Positions 22,678 to 34,913 of a stretch of DNA of 64,000 nucleotides are shown here, one piece after another. How positions within the stretch are numbered: position 1 is the first letter of the stretch; every line of letters starts with the position of its first letter. This stretch comes from Stereocaulon alpinum. Taxonomy: Eukaryota; Ascomycota; Lecanoromycetes; Lecanorales; Stereocaulaceae. The DNA lies in the NCBI GenBank assembly GCA_018257865.1, contig JAEUBA010000001.1, forward strand, positions 310,001 through 374,000, in the 5' to 3' direction. Below the pieces are notes generated by a model, which ran no database searches, was not told where the DNA came from, and was given only the letters and a program-made list of their open reading frames with translations. A program made the position numbers and the translations under genes.

Positions 22678-24569
22678 TCACACAGGCATCGCAGCCCCAT
22701 CACCTCTCGGATCACTCCCAGCACTATAAACAACCCTCCCATCCTCAACATGGCACCTAATAACCTGACCCCTCCCAAACAACCCCCTCTCAAACCCTCT
22801 CACAATCTCAACTTCATGATCCATATCTCTCAGCTCCTTTGCCACATCCTCGCTAATACCTTCCTCGAGATACACGGTACCGAACACGTTTCCTGCATCC
22901 GGCATGCCGGCTCCGATACATATTCTTGGAGCATCTAGGGCGGCTTGAGGGTTCATTTTGAAGGCGAGCATGTTGAGGAGTACTTGGACGTGGCCCTGTG
23001 GTTGCATGAAACCGCCCATGACGCCGTAGACGGTGTGGAGTGTGCCGTCGTCTGGGTTTGTGATCATGGCGGGGATGATAGTATGATAGGGTCTCTTTCC
23101 TGGTGCGTAGACATTCGGATGTTTCTCATCTAATGAGAATCCTGCGCCGCGGTTTTGTAGCGTGAAGCCGCAGCCCTTAGGGATGATGCATGTGCCGAAG
23201 CCGCCGAAGTTGCTATTGATGAAGGAGCAGCCGTTTCCTTCTTTGTCTGTTGTGGCGAGGTAGACTGTGTCGCATTTGTTGTGGGCTGGAGAGCCGTGCG
23301 TTAAGGGGTTTGATGCCTTCTTTGGATTGAACAACTTGGCGCGTTCGGCGAGGTAAGACGGGGATATCATTTCCATGTAGGGAACCTCAACTACATTCGG
23401 ATCTGTGATGAACCAAGCCGCGTCCGCGAAGCCAATTCGGAGGGCTTCGATGACTGCGTGCAGGTATTCAGCGCTATTGTGGTCTTTTTCGGTAAAGGTG
23501 TGGATAACGTCAGTCTTCTCTAGCTCTTGGAGTATTCCTAGAGCCATAAGAGCGACCATGCCTTGCCCATTGGGAGGGTGCTCCCATATCTCGACGCCGT
23601 GAGAAGGGGAACTTTGGCTGACTTGGCCATCGAGGCCTTTGCTCTGGACAGCGCCCACATTTTGACCGTTGAATTTCAGGGAGACTGGCTTGGTGGGTTC
23701 GGTGCCTCTAGCAGCATGGTCTACCAGGTCCTCAAGTGTTATATGTCCTCCTTTCTCTTGCACCACTTTCACTAGCTCTTCAGCAACAGTGCCCTCGTAG
23801 AAACCTGATTTGCCTCTTTGCGCGAGTAGACGGAATGTGTTGGCCAAATTCTTGTTCGAGAAGAGTTCGCCTGGTCGTGGAGCACGTGGGGCTTGCTTGT
23901 GACCCGTCGCGTCAGTAACTGGTTTCAGCATCTCGTCGGCGTTTCCGGGATTCGCGTTGCGGATGGCCTCCTCGCTGGCTCGCCACTGTGGCCGGTCAGT
24001 ATGGGTGTCCCAGTCTCTGGCACTCTTAAACTGACATAAGTCGAGGATAGTTCTGATACCGGGAAACCTTCTTCGCCCAATTCAATCGCTGGTGTTAGCA
24101 CGTCTTTCAGCGAAACAATGCCGCTGCCAAACCTCTCAACGGTGTCCACCCATCCAGCTGCGGCCCCAGGAACCGTGACCGAGTGTACACTCGTCATGGG
24201 TATAGCACCCTTCTGCCCCGCTTTCAGTCCCAGGTCTGTTCTCATCTGCTCCAGCGAACCGGTCTCTGAGGACCTGCCAGATCCATTCAAAGCCTCCACT
24301 TTCTTCGTCTTTGCATTGTAGAACAAGCAGAACATGTCTCCTCCGATACCGGTCGATGAAGGTTCCGTCATGTTCAGAGCCGCTGCGACGGCCACGGCTG
24401 CGTCTGCTGCATTGCCTCCTGCTCTTAGTATTCTCTGGCCTGCTTGAGCAGCCAATGGCTGCGTGCATGCCACCATGCCATTGGCACTGTGAACGACACT
24501 TCGTCTACTGGGGTAAGAGACAAATTCTGGATCTATGGAGGGATAGATAGCAGAAGCATTGAGAGGCAT
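22678..24569 (-). CDS. Gamma-glutamyltranspeptidase family (Ntn hydrolase)
   Basis: Cleaves or transfers the gamma-glutamyl group of glutathione and related compounds after self-cleavage into two chains. Exons 24569-24036 and 23985-22678 join across a 50-nt intron (GTCAGT donor) to 613 aa. The large-chain start GMVACTQPLAAQAGQRIL and GGNAADAAVAVAAALN are typical. The nucleophile is Thr418 in CDTVYLATTD, followed by GNGCSFINSNFGGFGT. The small chain has RPYHTIIPAMIT and GVMGGFMQPQGHVQVL. No signal peptide is visible, so it resembles the cytosolic-type bacterial branch more than secreted GGT. It is divergent from MRF1. The ATG at 24569 is the first in the frame. Confidence 0.93.
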
Positions 24570-24992
24570 TATGAATGACCAAGCAGAAAGTTGCTTGGAC
24601 TGACAGAGCAAATACTACTCACAAAAGACGATCTTGTGGAGAGGAATTCGACGTGAAGAAACGCAAATTGGGGAGGAATGGTGGTGAAAGTGGTCAAACA
24701 AAACCTTAAGACGTCATTTAAACTATCTCTTCTAGTCAGTTGTGTCTAGCAATAGCTCTTCACTATGGACTTAGACATGGTAACTAGTCAATGCGAGTAG
24801 TAGGCGAATAGAAGCAGAACGATTTCGGATGGACCCGTAAAACTGTGAAAAGGGAAGGTCGCTGCGATGCTGCTGGAAGTTGCAGCGGCAGATGCAGGAA
24901 GAACGTGCCAAGCCGGAGAATTCCGCCCTGTAGGACTATCACCCAGCTTGAGCACGATGTTGTACAAACTTACCCTCCACGTTGTAAATAGC
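24570..24992. promoter_or_regulatory. Shared divergent promoter of GGT and MRF1
   Basis: The two start codons are 424 nt apart and point away from each other, so both core promoters must lie here. No specific operator was recognised. Confidence 0.45.
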
Positions 24993-26344
24993 ATGTTCAT
25001 CACGCGATGGGGGCCCCTAAGACGTTTTCCATATGCCAACGCTCTCCGAGCTACACGAAGATGGCGATACCAGAGCACCAACACCGCTCCAATTCCCCCA
25101 ATTTCTCCGACTCTGCTTGGGAGAGCTCGAGCTCTAGCAGCCGAGCACGCCCAGCTATCGAAGCAACTCGACAGCGAATATGACATACAGCTGGCTAAGA
25201 AAGCGGGAGCGCTCTCTAATGTCGTCGAGGCCCTCAATGGGTGGGAAGCAGCCAACAATGTGAGTCACGATCTTGGCAAACCGACTCCTAGCGACTGACA
25301 CATGATTAGTCACTACCAGAGCTCCAACAAATCTTCAACGACCCATTAATGGATGCGGAGCTACGGTCCATCGCAGCAGAAGAACTGGCCATTATACATG
25401 AGAAGCTTTCGGCACTATCCAAAGATCTCCAGACCAGTTTGGTCCCACGACATCCATTTGCAGAAATGCCTTGCCTAGTCGAGATTCGACCCGGTGCTGG
25501 TGGAGACGAGGCAGCGCTGTTCGCCGGCGATCTCCTACGCATGTACCGCGCGTTTTGCAAACGCAAAGGCCTCCGTGCCAATTTGTTGAAGCTCGATTCC
25601 TCAGCATCGGTTATAACAGAGGATCAGATAGAGGAGGCAGTCTTAGAAATCGACTCACCAAGCGCGTACGATGTTTTCAGATGTGAGGCTGGAGTACACA
25701 GGGTGCAGAGAGTGCCAGCTACTGAAAGCAAGGGCAGAACTCACACTAGTGCTGTCTCCGTACTGGTCCTGCCAAATTTTCCTGAGCAAGGAGAGGAAGA
25801 GCTGGGGGCGGCCAATTTCGACGATCCGTCAAGCGATTATTACATCGATCCTAGCGACGTGAGAACAGACGTTATGCGTGCTCGGGGTGCAGGGGGCCAG
25901 CACGTCAACACCACAGACTCAGCCGTGCGTCTCACGCATATACCGACCAACACTGTTGTTGCCATTCAGGACTCCAGGTCTCAGCACAAAAATCGTGCAC
26001 AGGCATGGCAGATCCTACGAGCCAGACTTGCTCAACAACGACGTGACGCAAGAGAAGAAGAACTTGCACGGCTCAGGGTTAGTGTCATAGGCGTTGCTAA
26101 GATGGGTAGAGGCGACAAAGTGAGGACATACAATTGGAGTCAGCAGAGAGTCACGGATCATCGAAGTGGGATCACAGTACACCATCTCGACGACATCCTG
26201 CAAGGCGGAGAAAGTCTCGATCAAATCATGGCTAGTGTGAAAGGATGGCTAACGACCAGAGATGTTGAAGGCTTGATTGCCGATGAAGAAGCTGCGAGGG
26301 CCAAGTCAAAGAATGAGGCCAAGAGGGTCCATCAGCGGGGTTGA
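24993..26344 (+). CDS. MRF1: Mitochondrial peptide chain release factor 1
   Basis: Recognises UAA and UAG on mitochondrial ribosomes and triggers peptide release. Exons 24993-25259 and 25310-26344 join across a 50-nt GT-AG intron to 433 aa. The N terminus MFITRWGPLRRF is Arg-rich and hydroxylated, like a mitochondrial presequence. In-frame ATGs at 24867 and 24957 are possible but give a less typical leader. Family landmarks are EIRPGAGGDEAALFA, the decoding motif PAT at residues 225-227 (in RVPATESKGRTHTS), the catalytic GGQ at 284-286 (in GAGGQHVN), and SQHKNRAQA. The long Glu-rich insert between the PAT motif and the GGQ is normal. Confidence 0.95.
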
Positions 26345-28159
26345 AGACGGCGGACTGCGCCATGCGACCACTCGAAGTCCATGTGCGACGCGTGTAGTAC
26401 CGGCAAGGCGGCTGTATGCATCGATTCAAAAAACCTGCCGAGCGGTGATCGTCGAGAACGCGAGAGATGGAGCGCAGTTCTGTCAGATCTGAAGGTTTGG
26501 AAGACATGCCCATCACAGTGCACCTGGGTGTTCTGTCATGCTCAAGAGCTCTGACTAGCGTACTATACGACGTACAATGGACCAGGATCATGATCATGAT
26601 CAACCCCTCAAGAGCATTACAACCCAACGACGTCCACCCGGCAGGAGGAAGTGAGTTTCTGACTCAGTCATATCCCGAGACATCGCCGCAACGGATCCTG
26701 TGTCTATCTTGGAATATATCGGAACAGATGGACAATCGAGTATTGACGCCTCAAGTTCTATATAGCGCACGTCTTTTTTCGATTCGCTGGTCTGTAGATA
26801 GCAACCTGAGGTTAATAGTGCCTGAACGTCGTTGACTGCGGGGGTGAGGCTTCGTTGCACTGTTAGAGCTTTGATACCAAAGTCGGAGTCGAGAAAGCGG
26901 CGAACTTTTGATGGATGTTCGAAGAAAGATACTGACGAGCATAACAGTGACAGTTCAGTCGGATGCAATTGTTGCTGAAATGGCGAGGAATGACAAACAT
27001 GATGGTCACGTTCGTGAATGGTTTGCTGGTGAAGTTGGCAACAAATCTTCGGATGTGAACACTCTAAGGATCCAGCCTATACTATTACCAGTCAATCCGT
27101 AATGAGAAGTGCTCCTTTGACAATCATCGAAATTTGCCTGCTTGCAGGCCCGGCCCTTCCACTAACACATTGCGGAAATGGAAAATCAATCATCTCGGCG
27201 TGCTGGAGGCATGGATCTTCTTACGCTCTTTGAGCTGCACAAGTGTCAATATTAGGACTCATCTTTCTGCAAGGACCTGTTGGACTAGCCTCCCAGCTTA
27301 TCAAGCAAGGAAGACTTAGATATAGAGGAAAGTGCCCTCAAGAATGGGATGCGGCCAATGATCATGAAAAGCCATTCACTTACGGTTTTCCCAACTGTGT
27401 CTGTACTTGAGCTAAATCCTCATATGCTAAATAGGCGAAGGTTTATTCAGGGTCGAGTGTACTCTGTGACTCAAAAGTTCCTGTTGCACATCGGGCTCCG
27501 TGGCAATTTGTTGCACACAGCTTTCCCTGCGCCTGAGAACTCGCTGCACTCCTCTCTACGACCTGGACCGCCCTTATTCTACCGGTTCCTTCGAGCGCGC
27601 ATGAGGAGTTATCGAACGGTCTTTGTCAAGACAGTCATTGTAAGGCGATAAGAATGCACCTGGCCCGACCTGAAAAACGCATCAGAACCGAAAGAAACAG
27701 ACGTATCCATTTGACGGCACGACATGCACTTTTCGCGAAGATGGACGGCACGCAAACACGAACATTGTATCGGAGTGGCTATATCTCGCACAGTTCTATC
27801 AAAGAAACCTGCTGATTTGTCGGTGTCGAGAGGCAAGTGTCAACATGAGCAGTCGGAAATCCAGTTCTTTCCTGTGTGAATAGATGGCCTTCATGATTGT
27901 GCGACTCGACCTTGTGACAGAGAGGAAAAAGCGATCGGCTGGCTCAACTTGATCTGACCATGTGACTGAGATCCTGTGTTACCCGCATTGGTCATTAAAT
28001 CAACAGCTCCTGCCATGAAGCAGAAGTCTTCCATTAATTTCTGGAGCACCGAGACCAACACATCATCCAACACCGACACCTTCAGGTCCAGCCTTGCTCT
28101 CAAATCTACAAATTCTCGAACCGCCAAACTCGCTACTAGTCCAGTAGAACATCCTTGCT
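26345..28159. other. 1.8 kb intergenic
   Basis: Only short open frames without recognisable domains. One minus-strand frame (26968-26600) looks protein-like but has no ATG start. The last ~150 bases are the C/A-rich leader of the next gene. Confidence 0.4.
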
Positions 28160-28582
28160 ATGGATCGAATAGCCAGACTAGGCAACGTCACCTACCAAAC
28201 GTTCTTCAACGACGAATGGACCGAAATTGGCGACATGGTCACCAATAATCCCGATGACGTCGTGACCCTAGTTGTCGGCATGCTATACCCTACCAACGGA
28301 AACGATGGAAAACCAATCACAGCAGACGATATCGCAAAAGTCCTCCAGCATAGAGACGCACAAGTCTTTGCTTCAGCCACCGGTCCGTCGGTGACTGCTA
28401 CACTTTCCATGCTGGAGAGGAACAAGGACGACCCGATGAATCCATATAAGAAGTGGGATCTCAAACGCCAGATTAGAGAGAAGCGCAAGGAGAAGGGTTC
28501 TCCGGAGGAAGTAGATCCTGAGCTCGAGGGGATCAAGCTGAAGTTGCAGAGAGACTTAGAAGCAGCGAACGCGAAGCAGTAG
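28160..28582 (+). CDS. Small hydrophilic protein of unknown function, 140 aa
   Basis: Single exon from ATG 28160 to TAG. An N-terminal part with FFNDEWTEIGDMV and VVTLVVGMLYP is followed by a central stretch with ITADDIAKVLQHRDAQVFA. A basic-acidic helical tail (QIREKRKEKGSPEEVDPELE) completes it. I do not recognise a named domain. A shorter, stop-containing sequence with the same spacing of motifs lies 680 nt downstream (29262-29465), which supports this being a real gene with a small local family. Confidence 0.6.
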   Translation: MDRIARLGNVTYQTFFNDEWTEIGDMVTNNPDDVVTLVVGMLYPTNGNDGKPITADDIAKVLQHRDAQVFASATGPSVTATLSMLERNKDDPMNPYKKWDLKRQIREKRKEKGSPEEVDPELEGIKLKLQRDLEAANAKQ

Positions 28583-29261
28583 TAGCTTATGAGACAGGTG
28601 AGACGTCGCTACTATGTAGAGTTTACCAAAGCTGAGCTAGGGGAAATGTAATATTATACGTACCATAACCTGAGACTGGTTCAGCTACGCAAAGGTCTTA
28701 CGAAATCTGACTCAGTCTCAAGGTTATGCACTTCGTTATACCGGGATATCATGCCCCCATACCATGCTCAGCTGACCCCTATTGCGTCACCACTACTCGC
28801 TCGAGTCCTTATATAGCTCGAGGCTAGCGTTTTAGAAGGTCCCCGACTAGCCAGGTTAATGGAGTTTGTTCTGGCGATGGGAGTACAGAGTCTGCACGCA
28901 ATGTCGAATCTGGCATTGCAAGGCGTGTGACAGGTCCCGTTTTGGCCAGCCTAACAGACTTTTATTCGGTCAAGGCGTGCGGGCCTTTTGTGCAATGTCT
29001 ACTTTGACATCGGAAGGCATGTGATAGGGCTTGAGGTTGAGTCGAGTCGGTTTGTGCCAGGGACGAGTGATTCGTGAGCCGCATCCTCGGCGGTGAATCG
29101 ACCTGGTCTTACTCCATCATCACCAAACGACCGGACAAAGACATCAACAGCATCATCCATATTATATCAACACAGCTATCACAGTCCATCCCTTACGACG
29201 GAATCCACCAAGTTCAAACCCCTGCCTCAGTCTCGACAGTACTTAAAGCTACTCGACTACC
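28583..29261. other. Intergenic
   Basis: No gene, repeat or RNA recognised between the small gene and its decayed relative. Confidence 0.4.
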
Positions 29262-29465
29262 ATGGTATACACTCACAAGTACGCCGATTATGTCCCTTAC
29301 ACAGAATCCATAAACCAAGTGTGGACCGACGACGCATGGATGTTCGAGCGAGACTATACGGATCTTGGAATCCTTGTCGTCGCCATGAGATACTAATTTT
29401 CTGATCCCAACAACGAACCAGCAACTTGTGGCCTCGTAGAAGTTCTCAAACGTCGCGACCCTTAA
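29262..29465 (+). pseudogene. Decayed relative of the 28160 gene
   Basis: Read from ATG 29262 in one frame, the sequence has stops at 29394-29396 and 29463-29465. Around them it mirrors the upstream gene: NQVWTDD against NDEWTEI, LGILVVAMRY against VTLVVGMLYP, and LVEVLKRRDP against IAKVLQHRDA, in the same order and spacing. The similarity is low, so it is an old duplicate or a diverged family member that has lost its frame. Confidence 0.45.
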
Positions 29466-30471
29466 CGTACACGGGTCTGCGCCCGTGCGACAGCTGCATA
29501 CATTGACAAAATATACCAATTGCTAGAGATTTTCAGATGCATCAAACAATTCAATTCTGGAATGGGACCTTTAGCTTGTGATCCGTGAACACAGCCTGCA
29601 TAGAGGCTGATTCTATGAGCCCTACAGCGAATTCGAAGTAATTGCGCTTGAATTGAGAGAGAACCTCTTGGTCGATGGGTTGTTGAACTCGCTGTGGGGG
29701 TCGGATATCTTCGAGCTGAGTGGTGAGAGGTCCAAAACACGGGGAAAATGATGAGAGAGCCCACATGCAACAGTACATGCCTTTTGACCAGGACCAATCA
29801 TCGAACAACTTCCGGATATGGAAACACCGTGCGACTTTGTTACTGAGGTCACGCGTGCTTGCCAAGGGTTAATCCGTTAGCAAACAAATGCATTTCCTCA
29901 GCTATAGTGACGTATAACAACCTGACACGTTCCAGTACTTTTGGCTAATGAGATGGTAGAATACATGCTAACATGTAATCTTACCACGATTTAGGCAGCT
30001 ATCTATGCTTTCCACAATTTCCTATTGGGAAGAACAGTAATGAAGCCTTGTCTATGTATCTTTCATGCGTGACACGCAAGGAGTGACAGTATCTTTCCTC
30101 TTCCTTTCCCCTAATCTGACTTCTTCCCTAATTCTCGCACCCCGTGCTATGAAGTTCGGTCGTTGTTGTAAGCCCCTATATCATAAATATGAGCGGATAT
30201 ACAAAAACATTGAGACTCGGACTATACCAACACACACCATTCGACTGACGCTTCACTTAGGCCACCCCGATTCTTGTCAAAGACCGAGGCTGGTTGCTTG
30301 AGGGTGCGCTCAGCTAATTCACGTGGAGCAACACGTCCCGGATCATAACACCCTAATTTTCCTCACTTCATCCTCTCTTCCGGCACCCCTTCCAGCCCTT
30401 TGAGCAAGACACAGTTCTTATCAGTACAGACATCAGCATTACTTGTCCAACCAACAGAAGTCAAGTCCATC
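29466..30471. other. 1 kb intergenic
   Basis: A 104-codon minus-strand open frame (29865-29551) begins without ATG and matches nothing I know. The rest is AT-rich and featureless. Confidence 0.4.
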
Positions 30472-32067
30472 ATGGAAGGAGTGGATGTCACCAAAAAGCG
30501 CAAAGCCTCAACGGAGGAAGTTCATCTCACTGAGTCCGAGCAATCTGATAATGAGACGACTGAACCCAATACGAGAAAGAAGCGCAAGCGACAAGGAGTA
30601 AGGATGACGAGAAAGGCAGCCACCATAGCTCTGTATGAGCTTCTCCACTATCGTCATTCAAATATTTTTACTAACAGTCACAGTGTTGGACATAACCGTA
30701 ACCAGTCACTATTGCTACGTCTTCCGCCAGAGGCACGCGATAAAATCATCATCGAGCTCATTGGCCATCATTTCATCCATGTCCAAGCCTACGAGAGCCA
30801 CGACCGCGCTGAGCAGAAGGCTAGACTGTTAGATCTCACTGAAGATAGAACACACGATGAGGAAAACGCGCTTGCAAAAGTACGATCACAGTATCTAACT
30901 CATTCCATCTGTCGTGCAGCAAACACGGAGCGCGAAGTCTATGAGGTAGCCACTTGCAATGTCGCGCCAGCATCAGAGGATGAACTTCCTGGCAAAACTA
31001 CAAAGCCAATGAGATTCTGCTAGGATTTCGGCCTCCGTCATCGTCGCTGTGAGCTTGTGTGGCCAACGAACCATACGCGACTTGATCACTTATCGGAAAC
31101 TCGTCGCATAGAAATCATCAATTGTATGAAAGAGCTACGACGACGAGGCCAGCTTGATCTTACTGTCCTCCGTGTCTGCCGCCAACTCTATGAAGAAGGG
31201 ACCAATCTTCTTTGGAAATATAACACGTTCTCTTTCAACGACCAAACCTCCTTCGGCAACTTCATGAAGAGCCTCAATCCGAGCCAGAAGAGAAAACTAG
31301 AGAAGATCCACTTCAGCTCTTGCCTCCGACCGTTGTTTGAATCGGATGAGACCTTTCGCTGGGCCCAGGTCATCAAGCCAAACATACGCATGCTTCAAGG
31401 ACTTAAGGCCGTCGATCTCACCCTCGATCTCACTATCTCTGAGGAAGAAGTCCACGGTCGCGATCCCTCGACTAGGTGTTTCAGCACAAAATGGTACCTC
31501 ATGAGAAATATTGACCACTTCCTCTCCTTCCGAACTCTTTCCCCACAAACAGCGAAAGTTGTGATTGCCGGTCTCAAACAGAACAGTAGAAAGGAACGAA
31601 TCAGCTTTTACCAACAAATCTCAGCAGAAGTCGAAGGGAAGCTATTGAACAAGGAAAAGGAGCGAACACTCAGAGAGGAAGCAGCGGCAATGGAGGTGTA
31701 TCACCGTCACCTCGATTCTGAGCGCGACCAACGCGATCTGGAGGACCTCAAAGGCAAGACAACGATGGCGTACAGAAACCAGCTCACTTATGCGGAAAAC
31801 GCGCTACGCGATGCCGAGAGAGACCGCAGATTGTGCCATATCAGTTTCAGGACGTCCCAGATCGAGATGACGAAGCTTCAAATAACAAAAGCTTTGTTTG
31901 CTTGCAAGAGCTTTGAGGATACGAAGGAGGAGCGGCTGGACGAATATGCGGAGTTGAGGAAGACGGGCGACAATACTGTGAAGAGCAAGAAGCCGATCCT
32001 ACGCAAGTACATTGCTCTTGGTAAGGAGGCTGCGGAGGTAAAGTTCCCCCGGCCTAGGAGGCGTTAG
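30472..32067 (+). CDS. 2EXR/DUF7730-type (F-box-like) protein with an in-frame TAG or a 78-nt intron
   Basis: The first ATG is at 30472. A basic nuclear-type N terminus (KKRKRQ) leads to an F-box-like helix (LRLPPEARDKIIIELI), then LDLTVLRVCRQLYEEG and NTFSFNDQTSFGNFM, which are typical of this fungal family. A long Glu/Arg-rich coiled coil and a basic C terminus follow. The frame is broken once by TAG at 31021-31023 but continues in the same frame on both sides. A candidate intron 30946-31023 (GTAGCC...CTGCTAG, 78 nt, phase 0) would remove the stop and leave 505 aa. Its donor is weak and I see no good branch site, so a nonsense mutation is also possible. Confidence 0.65.
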
Positions 32068-32646
32068 ATGGTGAGATGCTTGCGGAGAGAAAACGCGGTT
32101 GCGAAGAAGAAGTCTCCAGTTGAGAGGCGATAGGTTGGGAGATATTCATGACTACGATTTGTGGTCGTTGTGTCTCCTTCGCAGATACGAAACGCAAAAT
32201 GTTGTGATCGTTCGCATAAGTGTACATTAGTCTTTTAAACAGCGTCCGATGGTCCAATGAAATACAATACTTTCCCGACGCGCAATCTGTTCAATGCCCA
32301 TTTCGAGCACTCCCTCCATTCTCAAAGCGACACCGCTATCGAATCAACCCCTCCAACCGTTTGAGCAGGTGTCTAACATTCTTCTACCGCTTGATGATAT
32401 AGCTTGCTGCTTCGCCTACGACAGTTGCAAAAATACTGGGACCTCATCATATGCGACCCCATAAAGACAGGAAGTAAAGAGTGTAAGAAGTTGGATTCAG
32501 TTTATCATCGCATTCCATCTACCGTCCGTTATCACTACACATCACCCCTGAAATCGGAAATGTTAAATTGTGTGAGAAACATTCGCAAGCCATCTACCGC
32601 CCATTACCTCCGAAATCGCATCACTACATCAAGTCACATACAACAA
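32068..32646. other. Intergenic
   Basis: Downstream sequences of two convergent genes. Nothing recognised. Confidence 0.35.
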
Positions 32647-32877
32647 TCAAACAACCCACTCCCCACCAGGGCTTTTGATATTGGTGATCTTATTATCCTT
32701 GTCCTTCTTATATTGAATCCGTCTTCCCATACCAAGCCCTCTATTAAGGGCAAACAAAGCCACCCGGCCGTCAACGAACTCGTTGTCTCCTCCACTATCT
32801 GGTTTGATTTCCAGAGTATTGAAGTTTTCAACACTGATTACTTCGCCCGCAAATGTCGCTTCCGCTCCAAAACTCAT
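32647..32877 (-). CDS. Small protein of unknown function, 76 aa
   Basis: ATG at 32877 with a good context (GACACC before ATG) and a C/A-rich leader upstream, as in expressed fungal genes. The product starts MSFGAEATFAGEVISVENFN, looks beta-rich in its first half, and turns basic (RRIQYKKDKDN). No introns are needed. I do not recognise a family. A plus-strand open frame overlaps it but has no better support. Confidence 0.42.
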   Translation of the reverse strand: MSFGAEATFAGEVISVENFNTLEIKPDSGGDNEFVDGRVALFALNRGLGMGRRIQYKKDKDNKITNIKSPGGEWVV

Positions 32878-34913
32878 GGTGTCTGTTGTGGTGTGTGGTC
32901 GACTGGCTGGAGAACTGAGTTGGATTTGAGTGGGAAGATGTGATTGTAATAGCTAAGTGGTGTGGAGAGCTAGGTGCTGGTTGTCGAAGTGAGTGGAGAG
33001 ATGGGGTTGGTGTTGGTGTTTTCCTGTCCCGAGTTGCTTTTGCTGGATAATGGGCTTCTGTGCTGGCAAGAAACACCTGATTTTATATTCATCGACCGGC
33101 CAAAGGCGAGGAGAGGCCACGAGGACGACGGCACATGACTGGCAGCCTCAATTGCTCTATTTTTGTGTGTGTTTCAAATTTGCTATCTTTAATGTCCCAG
33201 GGAGAGTCCTAATTGCTTGGCCATTGGCTGCTGCGGAAGTTATGATCGAAAGGGTGGAGGCGGAGGTAAGGTTGCAGTAAGGAATCGAGAGGCTCGTTCC
33301 ATATCTTCCCAGGTGCATATAAGTGTGGTCCTCATCGTTAGCACTAGAAATGGCAGGCTTGCGAACTCATTGGTCCTCTTCTCAATCTTATGATCAGGCA
33401 GCGAACGACGAGGCAAAGAATGTTCCAAAAGAGAGGTATATTTGGCAGCTTCGTGTCTCATACTCGTTCATGGTCAAGCGCATTGACCCATTCTTGTTGC
33501 ACTTAGGCCCCTGTATCCATGGTCGTTGGATTTTGCCATGTTCGTATTTGGGCAGCCGAACGTCAGGAGGAGCTGTTGTAAGGATGGAGCATCGTCACTA
33601 GCTGGTGCAGCCTTGTTTTACTGTCCGTGCGCGGGAAGACGTCCACCTTTCTGGCGCAGGTGCTGACCAAACAATGACACAACAACGCGATCGTTGGTCG
33701 AGATCGTACCGGAGCCACTTCCAAAATTGATGAGCATTGCCTGCTTCTTCGGAGCGCGGCTCGTTCGGATGATGTCTGAGTCGCTGCGGATACGTAAAGC
33801 CATATCCGAAACAGAGCCTTGCCACTAGATTCCCACAGCTTACGGCCGAGTACTGTGCCAGGGCTACTGGGAGGGATGTCCCGCCTCTTCTTGTTCGTTC
33901 TGAGCGAAGTTCCGCTAACCTCCGAGCTGTCAGTAGCTCTATTTCCCTACCATTTCTCCCCATTCGCGTTCTGCCTTGGTAGGCTTGACGAGCAGTTGAA
34001 GGCGAACTCCATTCCTTTTGGCTTCGATGAAAGGCTTTGAGGGGTCAGTAGATAAAACTTCTGACACATTACTTAGCAAGGTCCGGCCAATCTCGAATTT
34101 TACGAACGATATGGTCTCCACATTTAGCCACTAGGCCGAGCACTCTCGATGCCATGCAATGGGCTCAAACAGCAGAGTAGCAGGAATTAAAATTGGTCTA
34201 AGAGCATAGTTTCTTGCCACGAAATCAATCGCAGTGGTAGGGCGTAGAGGACAATACAATGCCTACCGCTCTTAGGCTGGCATGGTCCGTGTTTCAAAAG
34301 TAGAGGGCAGCTGACATAGAGCTGGAATAGAGCAGAAATTGTGGCGAAAGGCCTGTCTTGAGAGCAGAAAATACACGGAGCCAAAGCTTACAACGCCGAG
34401 ACATCTACCCGTCAATCGCCGGTCGTATCATATCTGTCTATGAGCGATTATCGCAAATGACTGGGTGTTACTGACGTGATCAAGTCGCTCCATAGCTTCT
34501 TGTTGCTCCTCCAACGCCCAAGCCCATGTCTCCCACAACTAAGATATGCCATCGTATTCATTATGTTAGAGAACGCTTTCTGGGCATTTTGAGGTCACAG
34601 ATCGACAGTAAGTCCTCTATAGTGTAGCCTTCTATGGCATTCCTTAACCCAGTGCCTTGCTGACAAGACCGATATCGAACCCATGATAGAATTTGTGTCT
34701 ATGTGTATGCCGTAACAAAGAGGAGGTGATAATCAAGGTATCTAAGCATGTATGTCAGGCGCCAACGGTGTTGGAAATTGAGGGTACTGAGGATAGTATG
34801 TAGTTCAAAACGGATAAGGGCATTGAGGGCTGACGACCGTTTAATCTTTATGCATTTTAACGATTCCTTTTCCTCCTCTACCGCCCCATCGTCATCCCAT
34901 TTCCTCTACGATT
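32878..34913. other. 2 kb intergenic
   Basis: Short open frames on both strands, none with a recognisable domain. The first ~130 bases are the leader of the small minus-strand gene. Confidence 0.4.

Noticed and set aside
26600..26968. Protein-like minus-strand open frame of 122 codons
   Set aside because: Begins at TTG, has no ATG, no splice-supported extension and no recognised domain.
32404..32943. 179-codon plus-strand open frame
   Set aside because: Starts at a non-ATG codon, no domain, and covers the better-supported 76-aa minus-strand gene.
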